From assembly GCF_018130545.1 (NCBI RefSeq), contig NZ_JAFCKF010000007.1, forward strand, positions 124,001-188,000: a stretch of DNA of 64,000 bases, written 5' to 3'. Made by a program: the position numbers and the translations under genes. The notes beneath the pieces were generated by a model, which did no database searches, was not told where the DNA came from, and was given only the letters and a program-made list of their open reading frames with translations. This document shows, piece after piece, positions 34,330 to 43,433 of the stretch. This DNA is from Bradyrhizobium tropiciagri (GTDB taxonomy: Bacteria; Pseudomonadota; Alphaproteobacteria; Rhizobiales; Xanthobacteraceae). How positions within the stretch are numbered: the stretch's first letter is position 1; every line of letters starts with the position of its first letter.

Positions 34330-35457
34330 TCAGTTTACGAGCGACCGCGCAATGATGATTTTCTGTATTTCGGAGGTACCCTCGTAAATCTGGCACACAC
34401 GAACGTCGCGATAGATCCGTTCGATCGCAAAGTCGGCCATATAGCCATAGCCTCCAAACGTCTGCAGCGCTCCGGAGACGATCTTCTCAGCCGCTTCTGA
34501 GGCGAACAGCTTTGCCATGGATGCTTCGTTGAGACATGGCTCGCCGCTATCCTTGAGCCTAGCGGCGTGAAGTACGAGTTGCCTTGCGGCCTCCAGGTGG
34601 GTTCGAAGCTCGGCCAAACGAAACGCGATTGCCTGATGTTCGACTAGCCGCTTGCCGAATGACGTGCGCTCCTTGGCGTACTCGATCGCTAAATTGAGTG
34701 CCGACTGCGCCATGCCAACACTTTGCGCAGCTATTCCGATGCGCCCGGTTTCCAGGCTTGAGAGCGCGATGCGGTAGCCTTCCCCTTCTTCACCAATACG
34801 GTAGTCCTCGGGTATTTCGAGATCCTCAAAACGCAAAGAGCATGTGTCGGACGCGCGCTGACCGAGCTTTTCTTCTACCTTAGCAACAACATAGCCCTTG
34901 GTGTGGGTCGGTACCATGAAGGCAGTGATCCCGGTCTTTCCTTTGCCTTCGATGGAAGCAAATAGGATCGTCCAGCCAGCGATCTTGCCCGATGTAATGA
35001 ATTCCTTGGACCCGTTTATCACGTAACGATCGCCCTTGCGCCTCGCGATGGAACGCAGAGCGCTGGCGTCCGAGCCAGCGTTACTTTCGGTCAGAGCGAA
35101 CGCTCCAATAAATTTCCCCTGAGCTGCGGGCCGTAACACTGTCTCCTTCTGCATCTCGCTGCCGAACCGATCAAGGATGGCAGTGAAAGGAGCATTGTGA
35201 ACGCTCATAATCGTGGAGACCGCGCCATCCCCAGCGGCTACGGCCATAAGTGCCAATGCGTAACTGACATAATCGGCTCCCACGCCGTCAAACTCCGTGG
35301 GGACCGTCATCCCGAGAAAGCCCAGGGCAGCCATTTCGCGAAAGACATCCGGCTCGATGCTCTTTGCCCGGTCGCGTCGCTCGGCGCCTGGCGCGAGCAT
35401 GTTACGGGCGAATGCAGTTGCCGTGTCCGCAATAAGCCTTTGCTCTTCGGTGAACAT
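34330..35457 (-). CDS. Acyl-CoA dehydrogenase (short/medium-chain type)
   Basis: 375 residues from ATG 35457, one base after the preceding hydratase stop, so the two are translationally coupled; the frame reads further upstream only as overlap with that gene. Catalytic Glu359 lies in IYEGTSEIQK. FALTESNAGSDASALRS, INGSKEFITSGKIAGW and the YAKERTSFGKRL helix are canonical. Length and motifs fit butyryl- or 2-methylacyl-type dehydrogenases. It would create the double bond acted on by the adjacent hydratase. Confidence 0.91.
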   Translation of the reverse strand: MFTEEQRLIADTATAFARNMLAPGAERRDRAKSIEPDVFREMAALGFLGMTVPTEFDGVGADYVSYALALMAVAAGDGAVSTIMSVHNAPFTAILDRFGSEMQKETVLRPAAQGKFIGAFALTESNAGSDASALRSIARRKGDRYVINGSKEFITSGKIAGWTILFASIEGKGKTGITAFMVPTHTKGYVVAKVEEKLGQRASDTCSLRFEDLEIPEDYRIGEEGEGYRIALSSLETGRIGIAAQSVGMAQSALNLAIEYAKERTSFGKRLVEHQAIAFRLAELRTHLEAARQLVLHAARLKDSGEPCLNEASMAKLFASEAAEKIVSGALQTFGGYGYMADFAIERIYRDVRVCQIYEGTSEIQKIIIARSLVN

Positions 35458-35458
35458 C

Positions 35459-36250
35459 CTAGCTTCCGGTGAACGTAGGTTTGCGCTTCTCAATAAATGC
35501 GGAAACACCCTCGCGGAAATCCGCGGTTTGGGTGGCCGAAATGAAGGCCGCACGTTCCGCTTCCAGATGTTGCGCCAATGGCAACTCCGCGTCGACCAGC
35601 CGCTTGAATGCGCCATAAGCCCTTGTTGGGCCACGGGCAATCCGCTCGGCGAGTTCGGCAGTGTACCCGTCAAGATCGGCCACCGGAACGATCTCATTGG
35701 CGATCCCATATGCGCGGGCTGTTTCTGCATCGATAGTCCTGCCGAGCAGCATCAATTCAAAGGATCTCGCACGTCCGATCTTCCGCGGAAGAAACCATGT
35801 TCCTCCCCCATCCGGCGACGCACCAACTTTGTCGTAAGCAATCACAAATCGTGCGTCATCTGCCGCGACCACCAGGTCCGCTGCCAGAACGAGACTGAGT
35901 CCAGCGCCGGCCGCTGCTCCTCTCACTGCAGCCACGACCGGCGCCGGCGTCTCGCGCAATGCAAGAATGGCTGGGTGTAACGCATCGAGAAGTTCGTGGA
36001 TGAGCGATGGCGTCTCCTCGAAATTCTCCGCAAATTTCGCAATGTCTCCGCCAGCGAGAAAGGCGCGCCCTTCGCCGCTAAGGACGATACATCGCACTCC
36101 CCGATTCGACGTGACCTGGCGCACCGCCCTATGAAAGCTTTTCGCCATGGAAGCGTCGATTGCATTCAACACGCTTGGTCGATTAAACATGATACGGGCG
36201 ACACCCGTATCGGCGTTGAAATGTGAGATTATCGTGTTTGCGTTGCTCAT
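35459..36250 (-). CDS. Enoyl-CoA isomerase/hydratase, PaaG-like
   Basis: A 263-residue crotonase. Loops are VLNAIDASMA, FLAGGDIAKF (Leu where most have Cys) and GAAAGAGLSLVLAADL. Neither hydratase Glu is present. Instead AYDKVGASPDGGGTWFLPR supplies the Asp found in PaaG and other delta3,delta2-enoyl-CoA isomerases. It therefore probably shifts a double bond rather than adding water. It is tightly coupled to the dehydrogenase downstream and follows the thiolase at 36375. The hydration step of this run may instead be done by the MaoC proteins at 41362-42241. Confidence 0.85.
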   Translation of the reverse strand: MSNANTIISHFNADTGVARIMFNRPSVLNAIDASMAKSFHRAVRQVTSNRGVRCIVLSGEGRAFLAGGDIAKFAENFEETPSLIHELLDALHPAILALRETPAPVVAAVRGAAAGAGLSLVLAADLVVAADDARFVIAYDKVGASPDGGGTWFLPRKIGRARSFELMLLGRTIDAETARAYGIANEIVPVADLDGYTAELAERIARGPTRAYGAFKRLVDAELPLAQHLEAERAAFISATQTADFREGVSAFIEKRKPTFTGS

Positions 36251-36374
36251 GATTTTCTCCGCCCGAGGGCCTCCCTACGCGAACGATGTGTAACCGCACG
36301 GATCTACTTTAGCAGCCGGGCCGTGCATGCCGCCTTACCCGGCTTAGGGGCGATTGCGCCCTTCGGCCTCCCGA

Positions 36375-37538
36375 CTACAGCCGTTCAACAGCAATAGCTG
36401 TCGCCTCGCCTCCGCCGATGCAGAGAGAGGCCACTCCCCTGCGCAGGCCGTGGCGCTCGAGCGCGGCGAGCAGCGTGACAACGATTCTTGCGCCGGACGC
36501 CCCGATTGGATGGCCGAGCGCGCACGCGCCGCCGTGGATGTTTACTTTATCCAGTGGAAGCTGAAGCTCTCGAAGCGCCGCTAGAACCACGACTGCGAAA
36601 GCTTCATTAATCTCGAAGAGATCGACATCTGAAACCGACCAATCTATTCGTTCGAGCAGCTTTCTCACGGCGCCGACTGGAGCCGTCGTAAACCACATTG
36701 GCGCTTGCGCGTGGCTCGCATGTCCGCGAATGGCCGCGAGCGGATTCAATCCTCGCTTCTCGGCCTCGGACAATCGCATCAGGACCAGTGCTGCAGCGCC
36801 GTCCGATATTGACGACGAATTTGCGGCCGTCACAGTTCCATCGGATCTAAATGCAGGCTTGAGATTGGGGATCTTCTCGAGCCGCGCCTTGCCTGGCTGC
36901 TCATCCTCCGCGACACCTTCCGCCGTCACTATTTCGGAATGGAAATGCCCCTCGGCGATCGCGCGCTTTGCTCGCTCAAGCGAGGTCAATGCATAGTCAT
37001 CCTGCGCCCCGCGCGTAAATTGGTAATGGCGCGCGGTGTCCTCCGCAAAGGTCCCCATAAGACGCCCTTTGTCGTAGGCATCCTCCAAGCCATCGTAGAA
37101 CATATGGTCGATTGCCCTACCATGGCCGAGCCGATAGCCTGCTCGAGCGCGGTCCAGCAGATACGGGGCGTTGCTCATGCTTTCCATGCCGCCTGCGACT
37201 ACGACGGACGCGCTTCCGGAGGAGATCAGGTCGTGGCCGATCATCATCGCCTTCATCCCGGATCCGCACACCTTGCTCACCGTCGTGCACGGCACGCTAT
37301 CGGAAACTCCTGCAGCAATTGCAGCCTGGCGCGCGGGGGCTTGGCCCAAACCGGCAGATAATACGCATCCCATCAGGACCTCGTCCGCATCGCTCGGCGC
37401 AATGTCGGCGCGGCTCAGTGCGGCTTTGATCGCAACTGCCCCGAGCTCGGGCGCGGAGCGCTGCTTGAGCGCACCCTGGAAACCTCCCAATGGAGTGCGG
37501 GCGGCGGCGACCACAACGATCGGATCATGTTGGCTCAT
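36375..37538 (-). CDS. Thiolase (acetyl-CoA acetyltransferase)
   Basis: A 387-residue type II thiolase with the full catalytic set: Cys91 (VSKVCGSGMKAMM), His343 (GGACALGHPIGASGAR) and Cys373 (LCIGGGEA). It carries out the thiolytic cleavage of 3-ketoacyl-CoA to acetyl-CoA and a shortened acyl-CoA, or the reverse condensation. It lies between a CoA ligase upstream and the PaaG-like isomerase downstream in the minus-strand series, and probably performs its final cleavage step. A second, SCP2-like thiolase heads the series at 42249. Confidence 0.93.
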   Translation of the reverse strand: MSQHDPIVVVAAARTPLGGFQGALKQRSAPELGAVAIKAALSRADIAPSDADEVLMGCVLSAGLGQAPARQAAIAAGVSDSVPCTTVSKVCGSGMKAMMIGHDLISSGSASVVVAGGMESMSNAPYLLDRARAGYRLGHGRAIDHMFYDGLEDAYDKGRLMGTFAEDTARHYQFTRGAQDDYALTSLERAKRAIAEGHFHSEIVTAEGVAEDEQPGKARLEKIPNLKPAFRSDGTVTAANSSSISDGAAALVLMRLSEAEKRGLNPLAAIRGHASHAQAPMWFTTAPVGAVRKLLERIDWSVSDVDLFEINEAFAVVVLAALRELQLPLDKVNIHGGACALGHPIGASGARIVVTLLAALERHGLRRGVASLCIGGGEATAIAVERL

Positions 37539-37603
37539 AGAGTGCTTCCGCTTGGCGTCGGCTCGGGAGGTGTAGGCTTGATATCCCCTGGCCGGTTCAG
37601 TTG

Positions 37604-39163
37604 TCAGTTTACTCGACGGCTGCGGCCTTCCCAGTAGGGCTCACGAAGTTCGTATTTCACCAGCTTGCCTGCGGCGGAAAGTGGGATCTGGTCCCGAAAT
37701 TCCACCGAACGTGGGCACTTGTAGCCGGCGATCAACTGCCGGCAATGGGCCTGTATCTGTTCTGCTGTTAGTTTTGCGCCCGGCCGCAAGACGATCACGG
37801 CATGAACGCTCTCTCCGAACTTTTCATCGGGGATGCCGATGACCGCAGACATCGCGACTTCAGGCAACTGCGCTATAGCGTTCTCGACCTCGGCCGAATA
37901 CACATTCTCCCCGCCACTGACGATCATATCCTTTTTGCGGTCGACCACGTATAGGAAGCCGTCCTCGTCCCGGTATCCCACATCGCCGGTGTGCATCCAT
38001 CCATTGCGAAGCGCTAGCTCGGTTTCTTGCGGCTTGTTGTAGTATCCTTGCATTACCATCGGTCCGCGCGAGATAATCTCTCCTACTCCCCCGACAGGCA
38101 GTTCGTTCTCACCATCATCGACGATTCGGAGCTCGGCCTGCAGGATCGGACGACCAGCTGATCGCTGCCATTTCGAGTTTGCTTGCGGGAGATGCGCCTC
38201 GCTTGGCAGTATCGTAATGGCCGGGGAACACTCGGTCATTCCGTATGCCTGAAAAAACTTCGTAGCAGGAAACGCTTGGACCGATTGCGTCAACAGTGCG
38301 CTATCGATGGGCGCGGCGCCATAGATCATCAGACGGAGACTGGAGGTGTCAAATTCTGCGAAACGCGGATGATCAACCAGCCGCTTGATCATGGTTGGAA
38401 CCAAGAACACCTCGGTCACACGCTCCTCCTGGATCGCCGTTAACACGGCCGTGTCGTCGAAGGAGGGAACGATGACGATCGTCTGCAATGTGTAAACCGC
38501 CTGAAGCAACATGCCGCAACCTCCAATATGGAACAATGGAGCAGCGACGAGAGCGGTCGATCCAACCACCCGCGGAATTGAGATAAGAACATTCACCACG
38601 TTCGTAACCAGATTTTCGTGGCTGAGCATCACTCCTTTCGGCATGCCGGTGGTGCCACCCGTGTACATTACGGCTGCGAGATCGTCCCCTTGCCTATAGG
38701 CGTCCTCAATCGGGGCCGCTTCACGCAGGAGCGTCTCATATCCGATCGTCCCGGGAGGCGCTATACCTTCGCCCGCGTAGACGACCGTACGTAGCGACTT
38801 AGAAGATGCGCGAAGCTTGGGTAACATCGAGAGGAACGCATCATCCATAAGCAATATGTTCGTATCACAGTCATCTAGGGAGTACGCCACCTCTGCGGGC
38901 GACCAGCGGATGTTTACGGGGTTGACTACACCGCCACCCCACCAAACGCCGAAAAGATATTCCATGTACCGATGCGAATTCAGACTGAGCATGCCGACAC
39001 GGTCACCCGTTTGCATTCCCAGCTTTCTTAGCACTGACGCCAGTCGCGCTACACGATCCACAAAGGAGGCGCGGGAGATGCGTTCTCCATTGAATACGAT
39101 TGCGTCATTGGGAAGAGACTGAAATCCCGCCTGATGCAGTGGTTGTGTCAAATACGCCTTCAC
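37604..39163 (-). CDS. AMP-forming acyl-CoA ligase
   Basis: 519 residues starting at GTG 39163 with GGAGGAG nine bases upstream. The adenylation motifs are VMYTGGTTGMPKGVMLSH, YGMTECSPAI, MHTGDVGYRDEDG, VDRKKDMIVSGGENVYS and the C-terminal SAAGKLVKYEL with its catalytic Lys. It activates a carboxylic acid to its CoA thioester. Placed in the middle of the minus-strand beta-oxidation series, it is probably the entry enzyme of that pathway. The second motif has Gly (TGGTTG) where many ligases have Ser, which is common in cyclohexanecarboxylate- and fatty-acid-type ligases and does not fix a substrate. Confidence 0.91.
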   Translation of the reverse strand: MKAYLTQPLHQAGFQSLPNDAIVFNGERISRASFVDRVARLASVLRKLGMQTGDRVGMLSLNSHRYMEYLFGVWWGGGVVNPVNIRWSPAEVAYSLDDCDTNILLMDDAFLSMLPKLRASSKSLRTVVYAGEGIAPPGTIGYETLLREAAPIEDAYRQGDDLAAVMYTGGTTGMPKGVMLSHENLVTNVVNVLISIPRVVGSTALVAAPLFHIGGCGMLLQAVYTLQTIVIVPSFDDTAVLTAIQEERVTEVFLVPTMIKRLVDHPRFAEFDTSSLRLMIYGAAPIDSALLTQSVQAFPATKFFQAYGMTECSPAITILPSEAHLPQANSKWQRSAGRPILQAELRIVDDGENELPVGGVGEIISRGPMVMQGYYNKPQETELALRNGWMHTGDVGYRDEDGFLYVVDRKKDMIVSGGENVYSAEVENAIAQLPEVAMSAVIGIPDEKFGESVHAVIVLRPGAKLTAEQIQAHCRQLIAGYKCPRSVEFRDQIPLSAAGKLVKYELREPYWEGRSRRVN

Positions 39164-39324
39164 GGTCGCTCCTCCTCAACTTAAGGCATTTGTTTTTAGC
39201 TACGGAATAATCCGCAGTCCGGTGCCGTCGCCAAGCTCGCCGGGATTCTTGCTGGCGCAGACAACCGAAGAAAGAGTCCCGCAGCCGCAGGAATTCCCGA
39301 CGTTACGGCCCACACGCAACAGGA

Positions 39325-40479
39325 TCAGGATATAGAGCGGGCGATGATCTCTTTCATGATTTCGTTCGCTCCGCCGTAGATACGTTGCACTCGTGCATCG
39401 ACGTACATGCGGGCAATAGGATATTCCGCCATGAAACCGTAGCCGCCATGCAATTGCACGCACTCGTCGATCACTTGGCACTGCTTGTCCGTGCACCAAA
39501 ACTTCGCCATGGAGGCATCCACGGCATCAAGTTCACCGCGGATATGGCGCGCGATGCATTGATCCAAAAACGCGCGCGTAACACGCGCAGTAGTGAGGCA
39601 CTCAGCCAGCTTGAAACGCGAATTCTGGAATTCGATCAGAGATTGTTTAAATGCCGTTCGCTCCTGCGCGTAGGCAATCGTAATCTCGATCGCGCGCTCC
39701 ATGGTAGCTTGTGCAATGAGCGCAATGTTGATCCGCTCCTGGGGCAGCTGCCTCATCATTTGCACAAATCCCTGCCCCTCGTCACCAAGCCGGTTCTTCA
39801 GAGGTACGCGCATGTTATCAAAGAACAGTTCAGCCGTGTCGCTGCCGTGAAGGCCGATCTTTTCAAGATTTCGCCCTCGTCGGAAGCCAGGAGACTTGTC
39901 GACCTCAGCGACGATCAGCGTGATCCCCTTGGCACCGAGCGTTTGATCGGTCTTTGCCGCGATGATGACCAGATCTGCAGTTTGCCCATTCGTGATGAAC
40001 GTCTTTGCGCCGTTGATGACGTAGTCATCGCCATCGCGAACAGCGGTCGTGCGGATCGCCTGCAAGTCCGAACCCCCTCCGGGTTCTGTCATTGCAATGG
40101 CGCCGATGAATTCGCCGCTGCTCATTTTCGGCAGCCAGCGTTTTTTTTGTTCGTGCGTTCCGTAGTGGCTGATGTACGGCGCGACGATGCCCCCATGCAC
40201 CGATTGCGCGAAACTCGAAATGCCGGCGTAGGCGAGCTCTTCTCCGATGACTGCCTCGAGAGCGAATGTACCACTAGCGCCCCCGTATTCTTCCGCTACG
40301 CTCGGGCACAAAAGTCCGAGAGCTGCGGCTTGATACCAAAAATCGCGATCAACGAATTTTTGCTTACGCCAGGCCTCATCACGCGGGACGGCTTCAACGG
40401 CGATGAAGCGCCGCACGGCATCACGAAAGATGACGGTGTCCTCGTTTTCCCACGGACGCCTGGCGCGCAAATTGTACAA
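39325..40479 (-). CDS. Acyl-CoA dehydrogenase (long-chain/isovaleryl-type active site)
   Basis: 384 residues from TTG 40479, the only start after an in-frame stop at 40480-40482. The usual C-terminal Glu is Gly here (IYGGANEIMKEII), but MRQLPQERINIALI supplies the Glu at the place used by long-chain and isovaleryl-CoA dehydrogenases. AMTEPGGGSDLQAI and INGAKTFITNGQTADL form the FAD site. It would oxidise a long or branched acyl-CoA. AGTATCGTTAG occurs just before the start, shared with the motif near 10022, though whether it is functional is unknown. The gene lies between the SDR and CoA ligase of the minus-strand series. Confidence 0.9.
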   Translation of the reverse strand: MYNLRARRPWENEDTVIFRDAVRRFIAVEAVPRDEAWRKQKFVDRDFWYQAAALGLLCPSVAEEYGGASGTFALEAVIGEELAYAGISSFAQSVHGGIVAPYISHYGTHEQKKRWLPKMSSGEFIGAIAMTEPGGGSDLQAIRTTAVRDGDDYVINGAKTFITNGQTADLVIIAAKTDQTLGAKGITLIVAEVDKSPGFRRGRNLEKIGLHGSDTAELFFDNMRVPLKNRLGDEGQGFVQMMRQLPQERINIALIAQATMERAIEITIAYAQERTAFKQSLIEFQNSRFKLAECLTTARVTRAFLDQCIARHIRGELDAVDASMAKFWCTDKQCQVIDECVQLHGGYGFMAEYPIARMYVDARVQRIYGGANEIMKEIIARSIS

Positions 40480-40531
40480 CTAACGATACTCCCTTGAAGT
40501 GCGATTTGTAATTATCGGGGTGAGAGGAACG

Positions 40532-41350
40532 TCATACACCGGTCAACCCACCGGAGCACATCAGCGTCTGGCCGCTTACGTAGTCTGCCTCCGGCAGGCA
40601 GAACATGTAGACGGCGCCAGCTGCTTCATCCGGCGTCCCCGCCCGCCCGAGTGGAATGATCTGCTCCATCGTCGCCATCAGAGCCGGGTTCACACCCAAC
40701 CTAATGTCGCGGCCTTCGATGTTCGTTACAGAGGGTGTAGTGAGCCGCGTCTTAATGAGACCGAAAGCGACGCAGTTGACCGTCACGTTGAGACGCCCCC
40801 ACTCCTTCGCCAGCGTCTGCGTAAGCCCGACGATCCCGGCCTTGCCGACGGAATAGTTTGATTGGCCAGCATTTCCGAACAACCCCGCCACCGACGAAAT
40901 ATTCACCACTCTACGCGACACGATGCCACCAGCCTCTTCTTCCTGCTTCGCTTTTGCACGGATGATCGGCTGGGCGGCGCGGAGAATGCGGAACGGCGCC
41001 GTCAAATGCACGTCGACAATGGCGTACCATTGCTCGTCCGTCATCTTCTGAATAACGTTGTCCCACGTATAGCCTGCGTTGTTTACGATGATATTGATAT
41101 CGTCGTAATGTTTCAGCGCGGAGCCTACGAAGCGATCCGCAAAATCGGGCGCGGACACGCTTCCAGCGCAAGCCACCGCCTCAGCGCCGAGCGCACGGAT
41201 CTCCAACGCGACCTCGTTGGTCGCCCCCTCGTCAAGATCGTTGATCACGAGCCGAGCACCCTGCGATGCAAACTTCAGCGCAATCGAGCGACCGATACCG
41301 CGTCCGGCGCCGGTGACCAATGCAACCTTTCCTTCGAGCGTTTTCGTCAT
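40532..41350 (-). CDS. FabG-like SDR oxidoreductase
   Basis: 272 residues from the ATG at 41350; the longer frame would run into the MaoC gene upstream. VTGAGRGIGRSIALKFA is the cofactor loop, NNAGYTWDNVIQKM the strand-4 motif, ISSVAGLFGNAG the Ser, NYSVGKAGIVG the Tyr and Lys, and YVSGQTLMCSGG the C-terminal loop. An insertion of about ten residues (AKQEEEAGGIVSRR) before the Ser strand is unusual. It is probably an NAD(P)-dependent 3-hydroxyacyl-CoA dehydrogenase. It follows the two MaoC genes by 11 bp. Confidence 0.88.
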   Translation of the reverse strand: MTKTLEGKVALVTGAGRGIGRSIALKFASQGARLVINDLDEGATNEVALEIRALGAEAVACAGSVSAPDFADRFVGSALKHYDDINIIVNNAGYTWDNVIQKMTDEQWYAIVDVHLTAPFRILRAAQPIIRAKAKQEEEAGGIVSRRVVNISSVAGLFGNAGQSNYSVGKAGIVGLTQTLAKEWGRLNVTVNCVAFGLIKTRLTTPSVTNIEGRDIRLGVNPALMATMEQIIPLGRAGTPDEAAGAVYMFCLPEADYVSGQTLMCSGGLTGV

Positions 41351-41361
41351 GTGCTTGTCTC

Positions 41362-41787
41362 CTATGTCGCCGGGAAAGCGACCCAAGCCTCGCCGGCAAC
41401 TAGGGTCTCGCCGTATTGATTGGTCGTCTGGATCTGCAGCCTCACGGAGGGTAATCCATCGATTTCTAGTTTCTCGGCTACAGTGCCGCCGCAGGTAATG
41501 ACATGTCCTATGTGCGTGATGCCCTGAAACCGAACAGTGAAGTTCTTCAGTTGCGCTTGCGGCATCCAATTCGTTAGCAGGCGGCCGAGCCAGGCCATGC
41601 TGAGCATTCCGTGGGCGAACACGTCTGGCTGCTTCGCTCGACGGGCGAAGTCGATGTCGATATGGATCGGATTGTGATCGCCGGATGCGCCTGCGAAAAG
41701 GGCAAGAGTTGTACGATCGACGGGCGGGAGCGTAAGGGCGGCAATCTGCGAGCCCAAAGAGATGCGCTGGTATGCTGAGGAAGTCAT
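41362..41787 (-). CDS. MaoC-family hydratase, single hot-dog subunit
   Basis: 141 residues with the complete R-hydratase motif ASGDHNPIHIDIDFARRA (Asp37 and His42) followed by VFAHGMLSMAW. It hydrates trans-2-enoyl-CoA to the R-3-hydroxyacyl-CoA. It lies 16 bp after a second single hot-dog gene (41804) that lacks this motif. Such pairs commonly form heterodimers in which only one subunit is catalytic, so this is likely the active half. It sits in the minus-strand run between the thiolase-like gene and the SDR. Confidence 0.87.
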   Translation of the reverse strand: MTSSAYQRISLGSQIAALTLPPVDRTTLALFAGASGDHNPIHIDIDFARRAKQPDVFAHGMLSMAWLGRLLTNWMPQAQLKNFTVRFQGITHIGHVITCGGTVAEKLEIDGLPSVRLQIQTTNQYGETLVAGEAWVAFPAT

Positions 41788-41803
41788 GGTGATGATGCCG
41801 CTA

Positions 41804-42241
41804 TTAGTGGCGGATTACGAGAACGCCGCGCGAATCGCACACGGCCTGTTCTCCTCTAGCGATTTGAGTGTCGAAAACGACGAACTCTAACGCCCCGTTT
41901 CTCTTCTGGTAGATGTCCATTATCCGCGACGTAACACTCACGACGTCGCCCGCGTAGACCATCCGATGGTAGCGGAACGTTTGCTCCCCGTGCAGAACCT
42001 TGGAAAGCGGAATATCCGCTTCGATGAGCCATTTCAATTTCTGGTCGGAATCCATCTCCGCCGAGAACAGGAACGTGGGCGGGGCCGGCAAATCGGGATG
42101 GCCGGCCTCTCGTGCTGCGGCTTGATCGGTATAGACCGGATCGGTTTCTCCGATGGCCTTGGCGAAAAAACGAAGGCGCGCGCGTTCAATTTCGAACGTT
42201 GTTGTCGGCAGAACATGGCGGATCCAGCGAGGGTCGATCAT
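41804..42241 (-). CDS. MaoC/FAS1-DH-like hot-dog subunit
   Basis: 145 residues resembling FAS1-like dehydratase N-terminal domains: ARLRFFAKAIGETDPVYTD, PAPPTFLFSAEMD, LHGEQTFRYHRMVYAGD. The catalytic Asp-His motif of the neighbour at 41362 is not seen, so it is probably the structural partner in a heterodimer. It begins seven bases after the thiolase-like gene's stop and is therefore likely coupled to it. The two genes together correspond to the fused double hot-dog protein at 23539. Confidence 0.83.
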   Translation of the reverse strand: MIDPRWIRHVLPTTTFEIERARLRFFAKAIGETDPVYTDQAAAREAGHPDLPAPPTFLFSAEMDSDQKLKWLIEADIPLSKVLHGEQTFRYHRMVYAGDVVSVTSRIMDIYQKRNGALEFVVFDTQIARGEQAVCDSRGVLVIRH

Positions 42242-42248
42242 CGACTTA

Positions 42249-43433
42249 TCACGCCTTTTCGTACAAAGTTACGACGCAGGCGCCGCCCAGACCAAGGTTG
42301 TGCTGCAGCGCCAGGCGAGCTCCATCGACCTGTCGCTTATCGGCCGTTCCGCGCAACTGCTGGACCAATTCCGTGCATTGCGCCAGGCCGGTTGCCCCGA
42401 GCGGATGGCCCTTGGACAGCAATCCGCCTGAGGGATTCGTTACAACGCGACCGCCGTAGGTATTGTCGCCATCGAGAACGAATTTCTCTGCCTCGCCATC
42501 CCCGCAGAGACCGAGGCCTTCATATGTAACGAGCTCGTTGTGCGCGAAACAATCGTGCAACTCCACAACGTCGATGTCATTCGGACCGATCCCCGCATGA
42601 TCGTAGACTTGCCGCGCCGCATCCCGGGTCATGTCGACGCCCACGACTTTACGCATGTCCTCGGAGTCGAACGTGGAAGCAAAATCGGTCGTCATGGCTT
42701 GAGCGCGTATCTTGACCGAGCGGTTCAGATCGTGTCGTTCGGCGAACGCCGCCGAGCACAGGATCGCAGCCGCGCCTCCACAGGTTGGAGGACAGGCCAT
42801 GAGACGCGTCATCACCCCAGGCCAAACGGCCTGAGCCTCCATCACTTCCTGCTCACTCACCACTTTTTTGAAAAGAGCGAGCGGATTGTTGGCGGCATGG
42901 CGACTAGCCTTGGCGCGAATTTTCGCAAACGTGCTGAGTTGCGTACCGTACTGTTGCATATGCGCCAGACCGGCTCCGCCGAAATAGCGTAACGCCAAAG
43001 GCACACCTTCGACTTTCAGCAGAGAGTCGGTCACCGCGTCGAAGCGCTCGAACGGTGTGGGACGGTCATCAAAGATGGTGCCTAGAGCTCCAGGCTTCAT
43101 CTGCTCGAAACCAACCGCAAGGGCACAATCTACGGCCCCCGATGCCACTGCCTGGCGCGCCAGAAATAAGGCAGTCGATCCGGTTGAGCAGTTGTTATTG
43201 ACGTTGACGACGGGAACGCCGGTCAACCCAACATCATAGGCTGCCCGTTGACCGGAGCATGAGTCCCCGTACACGTAACCGGCATAGACCTGTTGGACCT
43301 GGGCATAGTCCAAGCCGGCATCGGCAAGGGCAAGGCGAATGGCCTGCGCACCCATGACGTGATAGGGCTCGCTGGCTCCCGGCTTGGCAAAAGGGATCAT
43401 CCCAACGCCCGCCACGAAAACGTCCTGGCTCAT
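42249..43433 (-). CDS. SCP2-type thiolase / lipid-transfer protein-like thiolase
   Basis: A 394-residue thiolase-fold protein of the SCP-x group: VNNNCSTGSTALFLARQAV with the nucleophilic Cys, VVELHDCFAHNELV, NPSGGLLSKGHPLGATGLAQ with the His, and GGACVVTL at the end. These enzymes cleave branched or steroid-type 3-ketoacyl-CoAs. Many need a DUF35 partner, which is not seen next to this gene. Starts at ATG 43433 behind AGGAGAGG. It heads the long minus-strand run and is divergent from the AraC regulator. It is the best candidate for cleaving alpha-branched products made with the racemase. Confidence 0.86.
   Translation of the reverse strand: MSQDVFVAGVGMIPFAKPGASEPYHVMGAQAIRLALADAGLDYAQVQQVYAGYVYGDSCSGQRAAYDVGLTGVPVVNVNNNCSTGSTALFLARQAVASGAVDCALAVGFEQMKPGALGTIFDDRPTPFERFDAVTDSLLKVEGVPLALRYFGGAGLAHMQQYGTQLSTFAKIRAKASRHAANNPLALFKKVVSEQEVMEAQAVWPGVMTRLMACPPTCGGAAAILCSAAFAERHDLNRSVKIRAQAMTTDFASTFDSEDMRKVVGVDMTRDAARQVYDHAGIGPNDIDVVELHDCFAHNELVTYEGLGLCGDGEAEKFVLDGDNTYGGRVVTNPSGGLLSKGHPLGATGLAQCTELVQQLRGTADKRQVDGARLALQHNLGLGGACVVTLYEKA

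Noticed and set aside
35458-35730. A 91-codon extension in front of the dehydrogenase at 34330
   Set aside because: It overlaps the PaaG-like gene; the dehydrogenase domain begins MFTEEQRL at 35457.
39200-39499. Minus-strand frame with several Cys residues (GNSCGCGT) past the dehydrogenase end
   Set aside because: Most of it is the dehydrogenase in another frame, and the short Cys-containing tail has no start of its own.
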